NCBI GenBank assembly: GCA_023412915.1
Contig: JAEZRE010000016.1
Span: 1 to 64,000 of the forward strand
Reading direction: 5' to 3'
Length of the DNA stretch: 64,000 bases
From: Bacillota bacterium
GTDB lineage: Bacteria > Bacillota > Clostridia > Acetivibrionales > DTU013
This document shows positions 16,188 through 25,340 of the stretch, piece after piece. Positions within the stretch are counted from its first letter, which is position 1. The number at the start of each line of letters is the position of its first letter. The notes under the pieces are model-generated. The model was given only the letters and a program-made list of their open reading frames with translations. It had not been told where the DNA came from and ran no database searches. The translations under genes and the position numbers were made by a program.

Positions 16188-17291
16188 TCATATATTTCTT
16201 TTGAGTCTGTCCCTGATGAAATAGTAATCGACCGCCCTTGAACGATCCTTCGCCAGCACACTTTCGGCAACAAGCTCTATGACGGCCTTCGCAAGTTTGT
16301 TGGGGTCATGTCTGATCAGATTGTTCCTTATCGATACGATGTCCCCTTCGATCAGCCTTATACCCGCCTCGGCGATTATTTCCCGGTCGATTCTGACCTG
16401 GTCGGCGCCGTCATTAAGGTACTTTTCCAGAAGCTCAGGCGGAACAGAGGAGTTATTTGCAATACAGCAATCGACGATTCCCTTCTGGGAGTGGTCCTCC
16501 AAGATGGAGATGTGGTCGTAAACGGTGTAATTTTCGGTCTCCGAGGGCTGTGTCATCACATTGCACACATAGACCTTCAAGGCCTTGCTTTTTTTGATCG
16601 CAGGGCAGACGCCCTTGACGAGAAGATTAGGTATTATGCTCGTATAGAGGCTTCCAGGCCCTAGAACTATGATATCCGCCTCGGCTATCGCGTCGAGCAC
16701 ATCCTTCAGCGGTTCGGCGTCCGGGGGTTCAAGAAATACGCGGCTTATTCTCCCTTTATGGAAGGCGTTGTGATCACCTATTTTTGATTCACCGCATATG
16801 GTGCAGCCATCGTCCAGCTCGGCACACAGGTTCACATCCTCCAGCGTCACGGGCAATACCTGCCCTGTTACCGCCAGAACGTCGCTCACCTTTTTCACCG
16901 CTTCTTCGAAATTGGATGATATGCCGTCCATTGCAGCAAGGAACAGATTGCCGAAGCTCTGTCCCTTCAGGTTTCCGTCCTGGAAACGGTATTGCAGCAG
17001 CTGTTCAAGGATAGGCTCGGTATCCGCCAACGCAAGTATGCAGTTACGTATATCGCCGGGCGGAAGTATTCCAAGCTCCTGCCGCAAAATGCCGGAGCCG
17101 CCACCGTCATCAGCCACGGTGACTACGGCGGTGATATTAGAGCTATAGGCCTTAAGGCCTCTAAGCATGGTGGAAAGTCCTGTCCCTCCGCCCATGGCAA
17201 CGATTTTGGGACCCTTTATCAATATCCTTTTATCATAAACGAGATTGGTAAGCTTATCCGAATTTAGCGATAAACGACCTCTAAATCTCAT
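16188..17291 (-). CDS. yvcK: YvcK / CofD-family gluconeogenesis factor
   Basis: A 367-residue protein of the YvcK family, which is needed for growth on gluconeogenic carbon and for cell-shape control; Bacillus YvcK binds UDP-GlcNAc. The nucleotide-sugar site PKIVAMGGGTGLSTMLRGLK lies at about residues 28-47, followed by TAVVTVADDGGGSG and PGDIRNCILALAD. It has an extra 25-residue N-terminus. Its ATG overlaps the rapZ stop by 4 bp, so translation is coupled. Confidence 0.95.
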   Translation of the reverse strand: MRFRGRLSLNSDKLTNLVYDKRILIKGPKIVAMGGGTGLSTMLRGLKAYSSNITAVVTVADDGGGSGILRQELGILPPGDIRNCILALADTEPILEQLLQYRFQDGNLKGQSFGNLFLAAMDGISSNFEEAVKKVSDVLAVTGQVLPVTLEDVNLCAELDDGCTICGESKIGDHNAFHKGRISRVFLEPPDAEPLKDVLDAIAEADIIVLGPGSLYTSIIPNLLVKGVCPAIKKSKALKVYVCNVMTQPSETENYTVYDHISILEDHSQKGIVDCCIANNSSVPPELLEKYLNDGADQVRIDREIIAEAGIRLIEGDIVSIRNNLIRHDPNKLAKAVIELVAESVLAKDRSRAVDYYFIRDRLKRNI

Positions 17292-18163
17292 CTGCCAGCA
17301 CTCCTGCCATCTTTTTCGATATCTCTGTGCTCGACCACCATACGATGCTGTTTTTCCGTCAGATTTCTATTCAACTCGTCGGCAATGGCCACGGAGCGGT
17401 GCCTTCCCCCTGTGCAGCCTATGCCTATCACAAGCTGGGATTTTCCTTCTTTTACGTAATTGGGAACCAGGAAATCCAGCATGGAATTCAGTTTATCGAG
17501 GAATTCCACAGTTTCGGGCATTTTAAGGACATATTCCTTCACATCCTCGTGCTTGCCCGTATGCTTCCTCATGGATTCGATGTAATAAGGGTTCGGGATG
17601 AAACGGACGTCAAATACGAGGTCGCATTCTATAGGAATGCCGTATTTGAAGCCAAAGGAAATTATATTTATAATAAGGCCCTTGAAGGAGCTTTCCTGAC
17701 CCAGTATACCGGTTATCGCTTCCTTTAACTGCTTTGGCGACAGGTTCGAGGTATCGATGACAAAATCCGCCCGATCCTTGATTTTCTGGAGCACGCGCCT
17801 CTCCTCGGCTATCCCCCTCGCGAGCCTGCCCTCCTGCGCCAGGGGATGAGCTCTCCTCGATTCCTTGTACCGTTTTACCACGACCTTGTCGGAGGCCTCG
17901 AGGAAAAATATCTGATAAGTGTGGCCATCGCCCGTCAATGCCTCAAGTGAGGGCAGCAGGTCGTTTAAAAGCTCGCCGCCGCGTATGTCTATGACGACAG
18001 CGATCTTATCAAGCTTTTTATAGCTTTGCGAACAAATATCAGCTATCTTCGGAATCAGCAGCGGGGGCAGATTGTCTATGCAGAAAAAGCCGGCGTCCTC
18101 GAGGTGCTTTGCGACTAGACTCTTTCCTGCTCCCGATATGCCTGTTATCACTATGAATTTCAT
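17288..18163 (-). CDS. rapZ: RNase adapter / nucleotide-binding protein RapZ
   Basis: A 291-residue YvcJ/RapZ-type P-loop protein: Walker A GISGAGKS at residues 8-15, Walker B-like VVIDIRGGELL, and the C-terminal UDP-GlcNAc-binding-type domain with GIGCTGGRHRSVAIADEL. In E. coli RapZ controls GlmY/GlmZ decay; in Firmicutes YvcJ hydrolyses GTP and affects competence. It overlaps murB upstream and yvcK downstream by 4 bp each. Confidence 0.95.
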   Translation of the reverse strand: MKFIVITGISGAGKSLVAKHLEDAGFFCIDNLPPLLIPKIADICSQSYKKLDKIAVVIDIRGGELLNDLLPSLEALTGDGHTYQIFFLEASDKVVVKRYKESRRAHPLAQEGRLARGIAEERRVLQKIKDRADFVIDTSNLSPKQLKEAITGILGQESSFKGLIINIISFGFKYGIPIECDLVFDVRFIPNPYYIESMRKHTGKHEDVKEYVLKMPETVEFLDKLNSMLDFLVPNYVKEGKSQLVIGIGCTGGRHRSVAIADELNRNLTEKQHRMVVEHRDIEKDGRSAGR

Positions 18164-19086
18164 CCTATGCCTTCTTCCTCACCCACGATTTTGACTTCCG
18201 TTTGCAATTGCACGCCGAACTTCTCGTTTACTCTGTCCTGCACATATTTGATAAGCGTTGTTACATCCCTTGTCGTAGCGTTTCCCGCATTTACTATAAA
18301 ACCGCAGTGCAGCGCCGAAACCTCTGCGCCGCCCAAGCGGTATCCCCTGAGTCCGCAGTCCTGCACGAGCTTTCCGGCAAAATAGCCTTCGGGCCTTTTG
18401 AATATACTTCCCGCGCTCGGCATATCCAGCGGCTGTTTCTCCCGGCGCTTTTTGCCGAACTCGTCCATTTTCGCCCTTATTTCATCGTCGTTACCTTCGC
18501 GCAGACTCAGACGTGTCTTTAAAACTATGCCGCCGTCCGCCTGTATGAAGCTCGACCGTTTACCGAAAAGGTGCTGCTGATTGTCGAGCATACGTATCTG
18601 CCCGTCGGGGCTCATATACTCCGACGACTCCACGACCATTGACATATCCCCGTCGTAGGCGCCTGCGTTCATTGCAACAGCTCCGCCCAGGGTTCCAGGT
18701 ATGCCTTCGGCAAACTCGAGGCCCGTGAGTCCATGTTCCAATGCGATCCTTGAAAGCCGTGAGATCAGGATGCCCGGCTCCGCCACTATTTCGCAGTCGT
18801 CGACCTCGTATGCTTCGAAGTTATCCCTGAACTGTATCACAACGCCTCTGATACCGCCGTCGCGGACGACCAGGTTCGTGCCGTTACCCATTATCATAAC
18901 CGGTATTCCGTTCCTGGCGCATTCCCTCAATATGCCCGAAAGACCTTCCACCGAAGCCGGCTTTACAAAAACATCGGCAGGCCCGCCTAGCCTGAAGGAC
19001 GTATGCCCTGCCATCGATTCATCCGTTGTTATAACGCCGCTGCCCGGAACTCTTTCAAGCAGCTTCGCTATTTCAAATTTGTCCAA
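18160..19086 (-). CDS. murB: UDP-N-acetylenolpyruvoylglucosamine reductase MurB
   Basis: FAD/NADPH enzyme of peptidoglycan precursor synthesis (UDP-MurNAc formation). FAD-binding segments: TSFRLGGPADVFVKP, MGNGTNLVVRDGGI, EGIPGTLGGAVAMNAGAYDG. The C-terminal catalytic part AGSIFKRPEGYFAGKLVQD has Ser as proton donor, as in type II MurB. An ATG at 19134 gives a 16-residue extension without a good ribosome site; GGAGGG lies 9 nt before a TTG at 19086, which matches family starts, so I use that. It overlaps rapZ by 4 bp. Confidence 0.94.
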   Translation of the reverse strand: MDKFEIAKLLERVPGSGVITTDESMAGHTSFRLGGPADVFVKPASVEGLSGILRECARNGIPVMIMGNGTNLVVRDGGIRGVVIQFRDNFEAYEVDDCEIVAEPGILISRLSRIALEHGLTGLEFAEGIPGTLGGAVAMNAGAYDGDMSMVVESSEYMSPDGQIRMLDNQQHLFGKRSSFIQADGGIVLKTRLSLREGNDDEIRAKMDEFGKKRREKQPLDMPSAGSIFKRPEGYFAGKLVQDCGLRGYRLGGAEVSALHCGFIVNAGNATTRDVTTLIKYVQDRVNEKFGVQLQTEVKIVGEEEGIG

Positions 19087-19156
19087 GTCCCTGCTCCCTC
19101 CGGATCCCGCCATCCTTCGAAATCCTACCGGCATGGCGATCCCAAATTGCTCTATT

Positions 19157-19894
19157 CTATTCTACTGCGTCAACAGACATCTTAGAAGGTTTTCTCTCTT
19201 TGAAGAAAGCCTCCACCTTATCCATGGAAGTGCAAAGCACAAGCTCCTCGGGTATACCTGTTTCGTCCAGTATCCTCCTGATATTGTCGAAACGCCCGAT
19301 ATCGAAGCATATATGCGAATCCGTTCCGCACGTTATCCTTACGCCCTGTTTTTTGCACTGCTCAACAAAGCCTATACAGTTGGATTCGGAGCCTTTTCTT
19401 ATCCTGAAGGAATTGTTGTTTATCTCTATCAGCTTGCCGTATTCGGCCGCAGTCCTGACAACCCTTTCAATATCCACCTGGAAGACCGGGTTTCCCGGAT
19501 GCGCAACGGCATCGACGCAGGGATTTTTCAAGACCTTTATCATTCCTTCCGTATTTTCTTCAATAGTCCCCGGCTTCAGCACATTGTCGTGAAAGCTCGC
19601 AATGACGAACTCCATCCTAGCAAGCAGGCCCTCAGGGATGTCAAGCTTCCCGGAATAGTCCAGGATGTTGGTCTCTGCGCCTTTTATAACTCTCACTCCG
19701 TAAATACGTTCAGGAATAGCCTTGAGATTCCAGAAATGCAGAAGAGACGACGCCCCCGGCATAGCCGGTCCGTGATCGGTCATCGCTATGGCTTCCATTC
19801 CGTTGATTCCCGCTTCGCGCGCATTTTCTATGACCGTGCTGTATGCGTGGCCGCTTGCAAGCGTATGTGTGTGAGTATCGACTACCAGGTTCAA
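19157..19894 (-). CDS. PHP-domain phosphoesterase, YcdX-like
   Basis: A 245-residue polymerase-and-histidinol-phosphatase domain protein. Metal-binding motifs: DTHTHTLASGHAYST at the start, AMTDHGPAM at about 38-46, ASFHDN, VAHPGNPVF, and the terminal CGTDSHICFDIG. The YcdX subgroup has phosphatase activity with three zinc ions; the natural substrate is unknown. The start is TTG with GGGGG 7 nt upstream. It is conserved between hprK and murB in many Clostridia. Confidence 0.9.
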   Translation of the reverse strand: MNLVVDTHTHTLASGHAYSTVIENAREAGINGMEAIAMTDHGPAMPGASSLLHFWNLKAIPERIYGVRVIKGAETNILDYSGKLDIPEGLLARMEFVIASFHDNVLKPGTIEENTEGMIKVLKNPCVDAVAHPGNPVFQVDIERVVRTAAEYGKLIEINNNSFRIRKGSESNCIGFVEQCKKQGVRITCGTDSHICFDIGRFDNIRRILDETGIPEELVLCTSMDKVEAFFKERKPSKMSVDAVE

Positions 19895-19921
19895 ATGTAT
19901 TCCCCCGTTCGCATCTTTTGT

Positions 19922-20836
19922 TTAATCAAACTTGGCAAATCTTTCGCTTATAACCTTTGCCGCGTTGTAGCCCATCTTCTTCTGCCTGTGGTTCATGGCG
20001 GCAACCTCGACAATGATTGCAAGGTTCCTGCCGGGCCGCACCGGGATAACCAGCGAAGGCACCGTAATGCCCAGTATATCGGTAAACTGGTCTTCCAACC
20101 CCAGCCTGTCGTACACCTTCTGTTTGTCCCAAAGCTCGAGCTTTATCACAAGGTTTATATTTTCCTGTATCTTGACGGAGCCCATGCCGTACAGGTTCTT
20201 TACATCCAATATGCCGATGCCCCTGATTTCAATGAAATGTCGGATATTTTCAGGCGCGGAACCCAATAGTGTGCTGTCCGATACCCTTCTGATCTCAACG
20301 ATATCATCGGCGATCAGCCTGTGGCCTCTTTTTACCAGTTCAAGCGCAGTTTCGCTTTTTCCTACGCCGCTTTCCCCCAATATGAGCACGCCCTCGCCGT
20401 AAACCTCCACAAGCACTCCATGCTCGGAGATCCTCGGAGCAAGCATAACGTTCAGGTACCGTATCAATCCGCTCATGAAGCGGGAGGTTATGTCATCGGT
20501 GCGAAGTATCGGTATGGCGTACTTTTTCGACACCTCGAACATTTCGGGAAACGGCTCGAGATTCCTTGCGATCACAAGGCATGGAAAGCCCGTTCTGAAA
20601 AATTCATCGAGCCTCCGGAGCCTTTCCTGCGATGAAAGGCTTTCAAGATATGTCGTTTCCACCTTGCCTATTATCTGCACCCTGTCCGAGCCGAAGTACT
20701 CCATGTAGCCTGAAAGCTGAAGCCCCGGCCTGTTGACATCCGAAGTGGTGATCTCGATATCGATCGCGCCCTGTTCCAAACACATCGGTTCGAGATTGAA
20801 TTCCTTTATCAGCTGGCTCAGTTTCACTGTAAACAT
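19922..20836 (-). CDS. hprK: HPr kinase/phosphorylase
   Basis: Bifunctional enzyme that phosphorylates or dephosphorylates HPr at Ser46 and so controls carbon catabolite repression. The C-terminal domain holds Walker A GESGVGKSETALELVKRGH, then LIADDIVEIRR (catalytic acidic residues) and the family signature EIRGIGILDVKNLYG. Of two adjacent ATG codons (20839, 20836) the second is better placed behind GGGAGG. It is the first gene of the cluster. Placed with yvcK and rapZ, it joins carbon control to cell-wall precursor supply. Confidence 0.96.
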   Translation of the reverse strand: MFTVKLSQLIKEFNLEPMCLEQGAIDIEITTSDVNRPGLQLSGYMEYFGSDRVQIIGKVETTYLESLSSQERLRRLDEFFRTGFPCLVIARNLEPFPEMFEVSKKYAIPILRTDDITSRFMSGLIRYLNVMLAPRISEHGVLVEVYGEGVLILGESGVGKSETALELVKRGHRLIADDIVEIRRVSDSTLLGSAPENIRHFIEIRGIGILDVKNLYGMGSVKIQENINLVIKLELWDKQKVYDRLGLEDQFTDILGITVPSLVIPVRPGRNLAIIVEVAAMNHRQKKMGYNAAKVISERFAKFD

Positions 20837-20864
20837 CATATACCTCCCATTGTTCCCAAACTAA

Positions 20865-20893
20865 ATTATATACTAACGAGATCTAATTTGAAA
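20865..20893 (-). promoter_or_regulatory. Possible promoter of the hprK cluster
   Basis: On the minus strand a perfect -10 TATAAT (20865-20870) lies 17 bp from a weak -35 TTTCAA (20888-20893). The -35 falls on the edge of the first GGGACGGTTC repeat copy, so the repeat may supply part of the promoter. Confidence 0.45.
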
Positions 20894-21075
20894 CAGGGGG
20901 ACGGTTCTTTTGTTTCACTTGAAACGCCGAAACGCAGGGACGGTTCTTTTGTTTCACTTTGCAAGAAGAATGCACTTCAGGTGACGGTTCTTTTGTTTCA
21001 CTTTAAGAGCAAAATAATAAGTAGGGGGCGGTTCTGCAACTCATTTTGAAAACAAGTTACGCTAACCGTCCCCCT
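20890..21075. repeat. Cluster of GGGACGGTTCTTTTGTTTC repeats
   Basis: This fills the 292-bp gap between hprK and the V-ATPase operon; I see no gene in it. Direct copies end in ACGGTTCTTTTGTTTCAC at 20890-20918, 20929-20957 and 20981-21001; a shortened copy AGGGGGCGGTTCTG is at 21023-21036 and an inverted one AACCGTCCCCCT at 21064-21075. Similar short palindromic families in Firmicutes accompany REP-associated transposases; none is in this window. Confidence 0.75.
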
Positions 21076-21131
21076 CATAAAAATGGGGCAAGGTATCTGT
21101 CCCCATGTCCGATCATCCCGATCCCAGATTG

Positions 21132-21827
21132 TCAATGCTCCTGCGCGTATGCAGCCATGCCGTCCTCCGACATTTTGCGCTTTTGCTCTATCGCCTGTTC
21201 GAGCATCATGTCCTTTACCTTCATCAGCCTTGTCAGATTCCCGCGTTCGTTTTCATCGAGCTTCATGACGATGTATTTTATCGTTTCCTCAAGATTGGGT
21301 ATTAGCACGTATTCCAGCGCATTGACCCTGCGACGTGTTCTTTCTATTTCATCGGCCATCAGCTGCGCCGATTTTTCCAGCTGGGCAAGCATGAGCAGGT
21401 CCGGGCTAAGATCCGACAATGTGGCGATGGCGCCGTCAAGCTCGCCGACGGTATCCACGAAGCCATAAGGATATATATCATCCGAACCGCCGCTCAACTC
21501 GGTAAATTCAAGCACCGGGACGTCGACGCTCATTATGTTCCGCGTAGAAGCCTTCAGCTCGACCCTGCGTTTCGGAAACATAAGCGCTTCTTCGAGAACC
21601 TCCTGATTCATCTCCGCACGGGCCATGACAAAACGCGAATGTACTGTTTGAAGCTTTTTTTCAACTTCCTCACGCAGTCTTTTATTCTCGCGGACGATAT
21701 CAAGAAATTTTTTCATGAGTTCATCCCTTTTGTCCTTCAGCAGCTTATGGCCTCTTTGGGCTGTTCTAAGCCTTTTTTTCAATCCTGTCAGAACCATCCG
21801 CGTGGGATTGACGTTCATTCGGGCCAT
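21132..21827 (-). CDS. ntpD: V/A-type ATP synthase subunit D
   Basis: A 231-residue central-stalk subunit that rotates inside the A3B3 head and passes torque to the membrane ring. The N-terminal VNPTRMVLTGLKKRLRTAQRGH is the family signature; both ends are long helices that should form the antiparallel coiled coil. It is the last gene of the operon, 1 bp after ntpB's stop. The C-terminal helix is slightly longer than in Enterococcus. Confidence 0.96.
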   Translation of the reverse strand: MARMNVNPTRMVLTGLKKRLRTAQRGHKLLKDKRDELMKKFLDIVRENKRLREEVEKKLQTVHSRFVMARAEMNQEVLEEALMFPKRRVELKASTRNIMSVDVPVLEFTELSGGSDDIYPYGFVDTVGELDGAIATLSDLSPDLLMLAQLEKSAQLMADEIERTRRRVNALEYVLIPNLEETIKYIVMKLDENERGNLTRLMKVKDMMLEQAIEQKRKMSEDGMAAYAQEH

Positions 21828-21828
21828 G

Positions 21829-23220
21829 TTATTTCTCCTCCGCTGAAATATGTCCGGGCAGATACTTGTCTATGAATTCCTGCTTTATGCGCTTCAGTTC
21901 TCCGACAGGCAATATGGACAGCAGCTTCCAGCCCAGATCGAGCGTTTCTGTGATAGGTCTGTCCTTTTCAAAGCCCTGGTTGACATATTCGGCTTCAAAA
22001 GCGTCGGCAAATCTGGCATAAAGCTTGTCGACATCCGTCAGTGCGGCGTCTCCGAGGATCACAGCCAGTTCCTTCGCCTCCTTGCCGCGCGCATATGCCG
22101 CGAAAAGCTGGTTCATCGTGTTGGCGTGGTCTTCGCGCGTCTTGCCGCTTCCTATTCCCTTATCCTTTAATCGCGACAGTGAGGGCAATACGTCAATAGG
22201 CGGCGTAATACCCTTCTTGTGCAGTTCGCGGTTTAGTATTATCTGCCCCTCGGTTATGTAACCCGTAAGATCAGGGATAGGATGGGTCTTGTCATCTTCG
22301 GGCATCGTCAGTATCGGTATCAGCGTAATGCTGCCTTCGTGATCCTTTTTTCGCCCCGCGCGTTCATACAATGTGGCGAGGTCCGTATAAAGGTAGCCCG
22401 GGTAGCCCCTGCGCCCCGGTACTTCCTTTCTTGCCGCGGAAACCTCGCGCAGCGCTTCGGCATAGTTTGTTATGTCGGTAAGTATGACAAGCACGTGCAT
22501 TCCCTTTTCAAAGGCGAGATACTCCGCAGCAGAGAGCGCCATCCTGGGAGTTGCAATACGTTCAACCGCCGGATCGTTGGCAAGGTTCATAAAGAGTACA
22601 GCCCTCTCGATTGCACCTGTCCTTTTAAAATCGTTTATAAAAAAGTCAGCTTCTTCAAAAGTGATACCTATGGCTCCGAATACAACTGCGAATTTGTTGT
22701 CCGTCCCGAGAACCTCAGCCTGCCTGGCGATTTGAGCGGCAAGCTGCGCATGCGGAAGACCCGAGCCAGAAAAAATGGGAAGCTTCTGCCCCCGTACGAG
22801 AGTGTTAAGGCCGTCAATAGCCGAAATACCGGTTTGGATGAATTCCGAAGGATAATTGCGGGCAGACGGGTTCATTGGTTGTCCGTTTATATCCAGCCGA
22901 TCGTCGGGTATTATTTCCGGGCCTCCGTCAATAGGCTTTCCGAGGCCATCGAATACCCTTCCAAGCATATCCGCCGAAACTGGCAATTCCATTCCGCGCC
23001 CCAGGAAACGCACCTTGCTGCTGGACAGGTTTATTCCAACCGCATTTTCGAACAATTGTACAAGTGCGTTGGTCCCTTCCACCTCCAATACCTTGCAGCG
23101 CCTTACCTCTCCATCCTTCAATTCGATTTCGCCCAGTTCGTTATAGGTTACTCCGTCAACGTTCCGTACCAGCATCAGAGGGCCGGCTACTTCCGATATG
23201 GAGCGATATTCCTTCAGCAT
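21829..23220 (-). CDS. ntpB: V/A-type ATP synthase subunit B
   Basis: A 463-residue non-catalytic nucleotide-binding-fold subunit of the A3B3 hexamer. The segment replacing the P-loop, IFSGSGLPHAQLAAQIARQA, lacks a Walker lysine as expected for B subunits. FVIFGAIGITFEEA-like and ISAARKEVPGRRGYPGYLY-like segments match the family. Its ATG overlaps the stop of ntpA by one base (TAATG), implying coupled translation and balanced A:B amounts. Confidence 0.97.
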   Translation of the reverse strand: MLKEYRSISEVAGPLMLVRNVDGVTYNELGEIELKDGEVRRCKVLEVEGTNALVQLFENAVGINLSSSKVRFLGRGMELPVSADMLGRVFDGLGKPIDGGPEIIPDDRLDINGQPMNPSARNYPSEFIQTGISAIDGLNTLVRGQKLPIFSGSGLPHAQLAAQIARQAEVLGTDNKFAVVFGAIGITFEEADFFINDFKRTGAIERAVLFMNLANDPAVERIATPRMALSAAEYLAFEKGMHVLVILTDITNYAEALREVSAARKEVPGRRGYPGYLYTDLATLYERAGRKKDHEGSITLIPILTMPEDDKTHPIPDLTGYITEGQIILNRELHKKGITPPIDVLPSLSRLKDKGIGSGKTREDHANTMNQLFAAYARGKEAKELAVILGDAALTDVDKLYARFADAFEAEYVNQGFEKDRPITETLDLGWKLLSILPVGELKRIKQEFIDKYLPGHISAEEK

Positions 23221-24986
23221 TATTTATCCTCCTTCGCGATCAGCGCATCCATCTGTCCGGCAAGCTCCTGCATGATAGAGGCATATTCTTTGTCCGTATC
23301 CTCCTGGCGCACGTATTTCGCGCGTCCAATCCTTTCTCTGACAGGCAGGCTGAAAACATCGTCGATATCCGCATTTTTTCCCACCGCGTCCATTGCCTTA
23401 TGATAAAAGGCAAGTATCAGCTTGAGCATACCGAACTGTTTTTCCAGTGTAGTATAGGTATCCACTTCGTGGAATGCGTCCTGATGTAGATAATCCTCAC
23501 GTATCGACCTTGCGGTTTCAAGCGTTACTCTATCCTTCGGCGAAAGAGCGTCAACGCCGACCAGCCTGACTATTTCTTCGAGTTCAGCTTCCTCCTGCAG
23601 TATCCTCATTACTTCACCGCGATAAGAATTGTAGTCTTTGGAAATATGAGCGCTGTACCAATCCTTCATCCTGTCGGCATAAAGAGAATAGCTCGTCAGC
23701 CAGTTTATTGCCGGGAAGTGGCGCCGATATGCAAGATTAGAATCAAGACCCCAGAAGACCTTGACTATACGCAATGTCGCCTGAGTGACCGGTTCGGAAA
23801 TATCTCCACCCGGAGGGGACACCGCACCTATGGCAGAAAGCGCACCCTTCCGATCTCCCGCTCCAAGCGTTGTCACCTTCCCGGCACGTTCATAAAACTG
23901 AGCGAGACGGGATGAGAGATATGCAGGATAACCTTCCTCACCAGGCATCTCTTCCAGACGTCCGGACATTTCACGGAGCGCTTCAGCCCAGCGTGAGGTC
24001 GAATCCGCCAGCAGCGCTACCGAATAACCCATGTCGCGGAAGTATTCAGCAATGGTGATACCGGTATAAATAGAAGCTTCCCTGGCGGCAACCGGCATGT
24101 CGGAAGTATTTGCGATAAGTACGGTTCGTTTCATCAGTGACTCACCAGTTTTTGGATCCTTAAGCTCCGGGAATTCCATCAGTACATCCGTCATTTCATT
24201 TCCGCGTTCTCCGCAGCCTATATAGACGACCAGATCCGCATCAGCCCACTTCGCCAGTTGATGCTGCACTACGGTTTTACCGCTCCCGAACGGACCCGGA
24301 ACGGTAGCAACCCCACCCTTTGCTATCGGAAAAAGTGTGTCGATTACCCTCTGACCCGTTATCAGCGGTTCATCAGGCGACAGCTTCGTTTTATACGGGC
24401 GTTCCTTACGCACGGGCCACTTCTGCATCAACGTCAGGTCTTTGAATCCGTGAGCGGTTCTTACCGTCGCGACCGTACCTTCCACAGTAAATTCGCCCTT
24501 ATAAATATTCTCTATTATGCCCTCGACGCCGGAGGGAACCATTATGCGATGCTCAAAAATTGAGTTTTCCTGGACAGTACCGATTATATCTCCGGGAACA
24601 ACTCTATCGCCGGCTGACATAGCAGGCCTGAACAGCCATTTTTTATTCCTGTCGAGCGACGGTACTCGTATTCCCCTGGTAATATTGCTTCCAACCCTTT
24701 CACGCATTGCTTCCAAAGGACGTTGTATCCCGTCGAATATATTTTCAAGCAGTCCGGGACCCAATTCAACGCTGAGCGGTTCCCCTGTCGATACGACAGG
24801 ACTGCCCGGTCCAAGTCCCGAGGTTTCTTCGTATACCTGGATGGAAGCCCGGTCTCCATGTATTTCCAGTATTTCTCCTATCAACTGGTGCTCACTGACA
24901 CGAACGACGTCATACATATTGGCGTCCCGCATTCCTTCGGCAATTACCAAAGGGCCCGACACCTTGCTGATTGTTCCCTGGCTCAA
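23220..24986 (-). CDS. ntpA: V/A-type ATP synthase catalytic subunit A
   Basis: A 588-residue catalytic subunit. Walker A GPFGSGKTVVQHQLAKW is at about residue 232, followed by YIGCGERGNEMTDVL and the Walker B region SVALLADSTSRWAEALRE. The non-homologous insertion typical of V/A-type A subunits (about 115-190) is present. No intein is seen. It lies 36 bp after the subunit F gene. Confidence 0.97.
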   Translation of the reverse strand: MSQGTISKVSGPLVIAEGMRDANMYDVVRVSEHQLIGEILEIHGDRASIQVYEETSGLGPGSPVVSTGEPLSVELGPGLLENIFDGIQRPLEAMRERVGSNITRGIRVPSLDRNKKWLFRPAMSAGDRVVPGDIIGTVQENSIFEHRIMVPSGVEGIIENIYKGEFTVEGTVATVRTAHGFKDLTLMQKWPVRKERPYKTKLSPDEPLITGQRVIDTLFPIAKGGVATVPGPFGSGKTVVQHQLAKWADADLVVYIGCGERGNEMTDVLMEFPELKDPKTGESLMKRTVLIANTSDMPVAAREASIYTGITIAEYFRDMGYSVALLADSTSRWAEALREMSGRLEEMPGEEGYPAYLSSRLAQFYERAGKVTTLGAGDRKGALSAIGAVSPPGGDISEPVTQATLRIVKVFWGLDSNLAYRRHFPAINWLTSYSLYADRMKDWYSAHISKDYNSYRGEVMRILQEEAELEEIVRLVGVDALSPKDRVTLETARSIREDYLHQDAFHEVDTYTTLEKQFGMLKLILAFYHKAMDAVGKNADIDDVFSLPVRERIGRAKYVRQEDTDKEYASIMQELAGQMDALIAKEDK

Positions 24987-25022
24987 ACTAAATCCCTCGC
25001 TTTCGATTGGTTAAATGACTTA

Positions 25023-25340
25023 TTAATCCCTGAAGAGGATATCCGCTCCTACAGCCTTCTCCACACATTTTTTAACTCCCAGCATACCGATCCCCATACT
25101 GCCCTGTACGCCGGGTATTGGAATAATCGCCGGGAAACGGTTCTCCCTGTAATTATTAATTTCGTTTACAATAGTTGATGCTGTCTGCTCAGTTACATAA
25201 ATTACAGCATACTGCTCAGTTGCAAGCTTTGAAAGTACTTCGGCCGCCTGCTCCCTTCCCTGTACGGGAAAGACCGAGAAGCCCAATGCCTTGAATCCAA
25301 GCACCGCATCCTTTTCACCTATCACACCGATCTTATACAT
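25023..25340 (-). CDS. ntpG: V/A-type ATP synthase subunit F
   Basis: A 105-residue central-stalk partner of subunit D (called NtpG in Enterococcus hirae). It starts MYKIGVIGEKDAVLGFKALG, the usual family start, at an ATG overlapping the ntpC stop by 8 nt; an in-frame GTG at 25361 lacks a ribosome site. The Rossmann-like fold and the conserved segment YAVIYVTEQTAS are visible. Near its end PAIIPIPGVQGSMGIGML is typical. Confidence 0.93.
   Translation of the reverse strand: MYKIGVIGEKDAVLGFKALGFSVFPVQGREQAAEVLSKLATEQYAVIYVTEQTASTIVNEINNYRENRFPAIIPIPGVQGSMGIGMLGVKKCVEKAVGADILFRD

Noticed and set aside
18701..20269. A 522-codon + strand open frame across murB, the PHP gene and hprK
   Set aside because: It is antisense to three well-recognised genes, has no ribosome site, and its product has the composition of a shadow frame.
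22282..23403. A 373-codon + strand open frame over the V-ATPase B gene
   Set aside because: It is antisense to ntpB/ntpA, with no recognisable domain or ribosome site.
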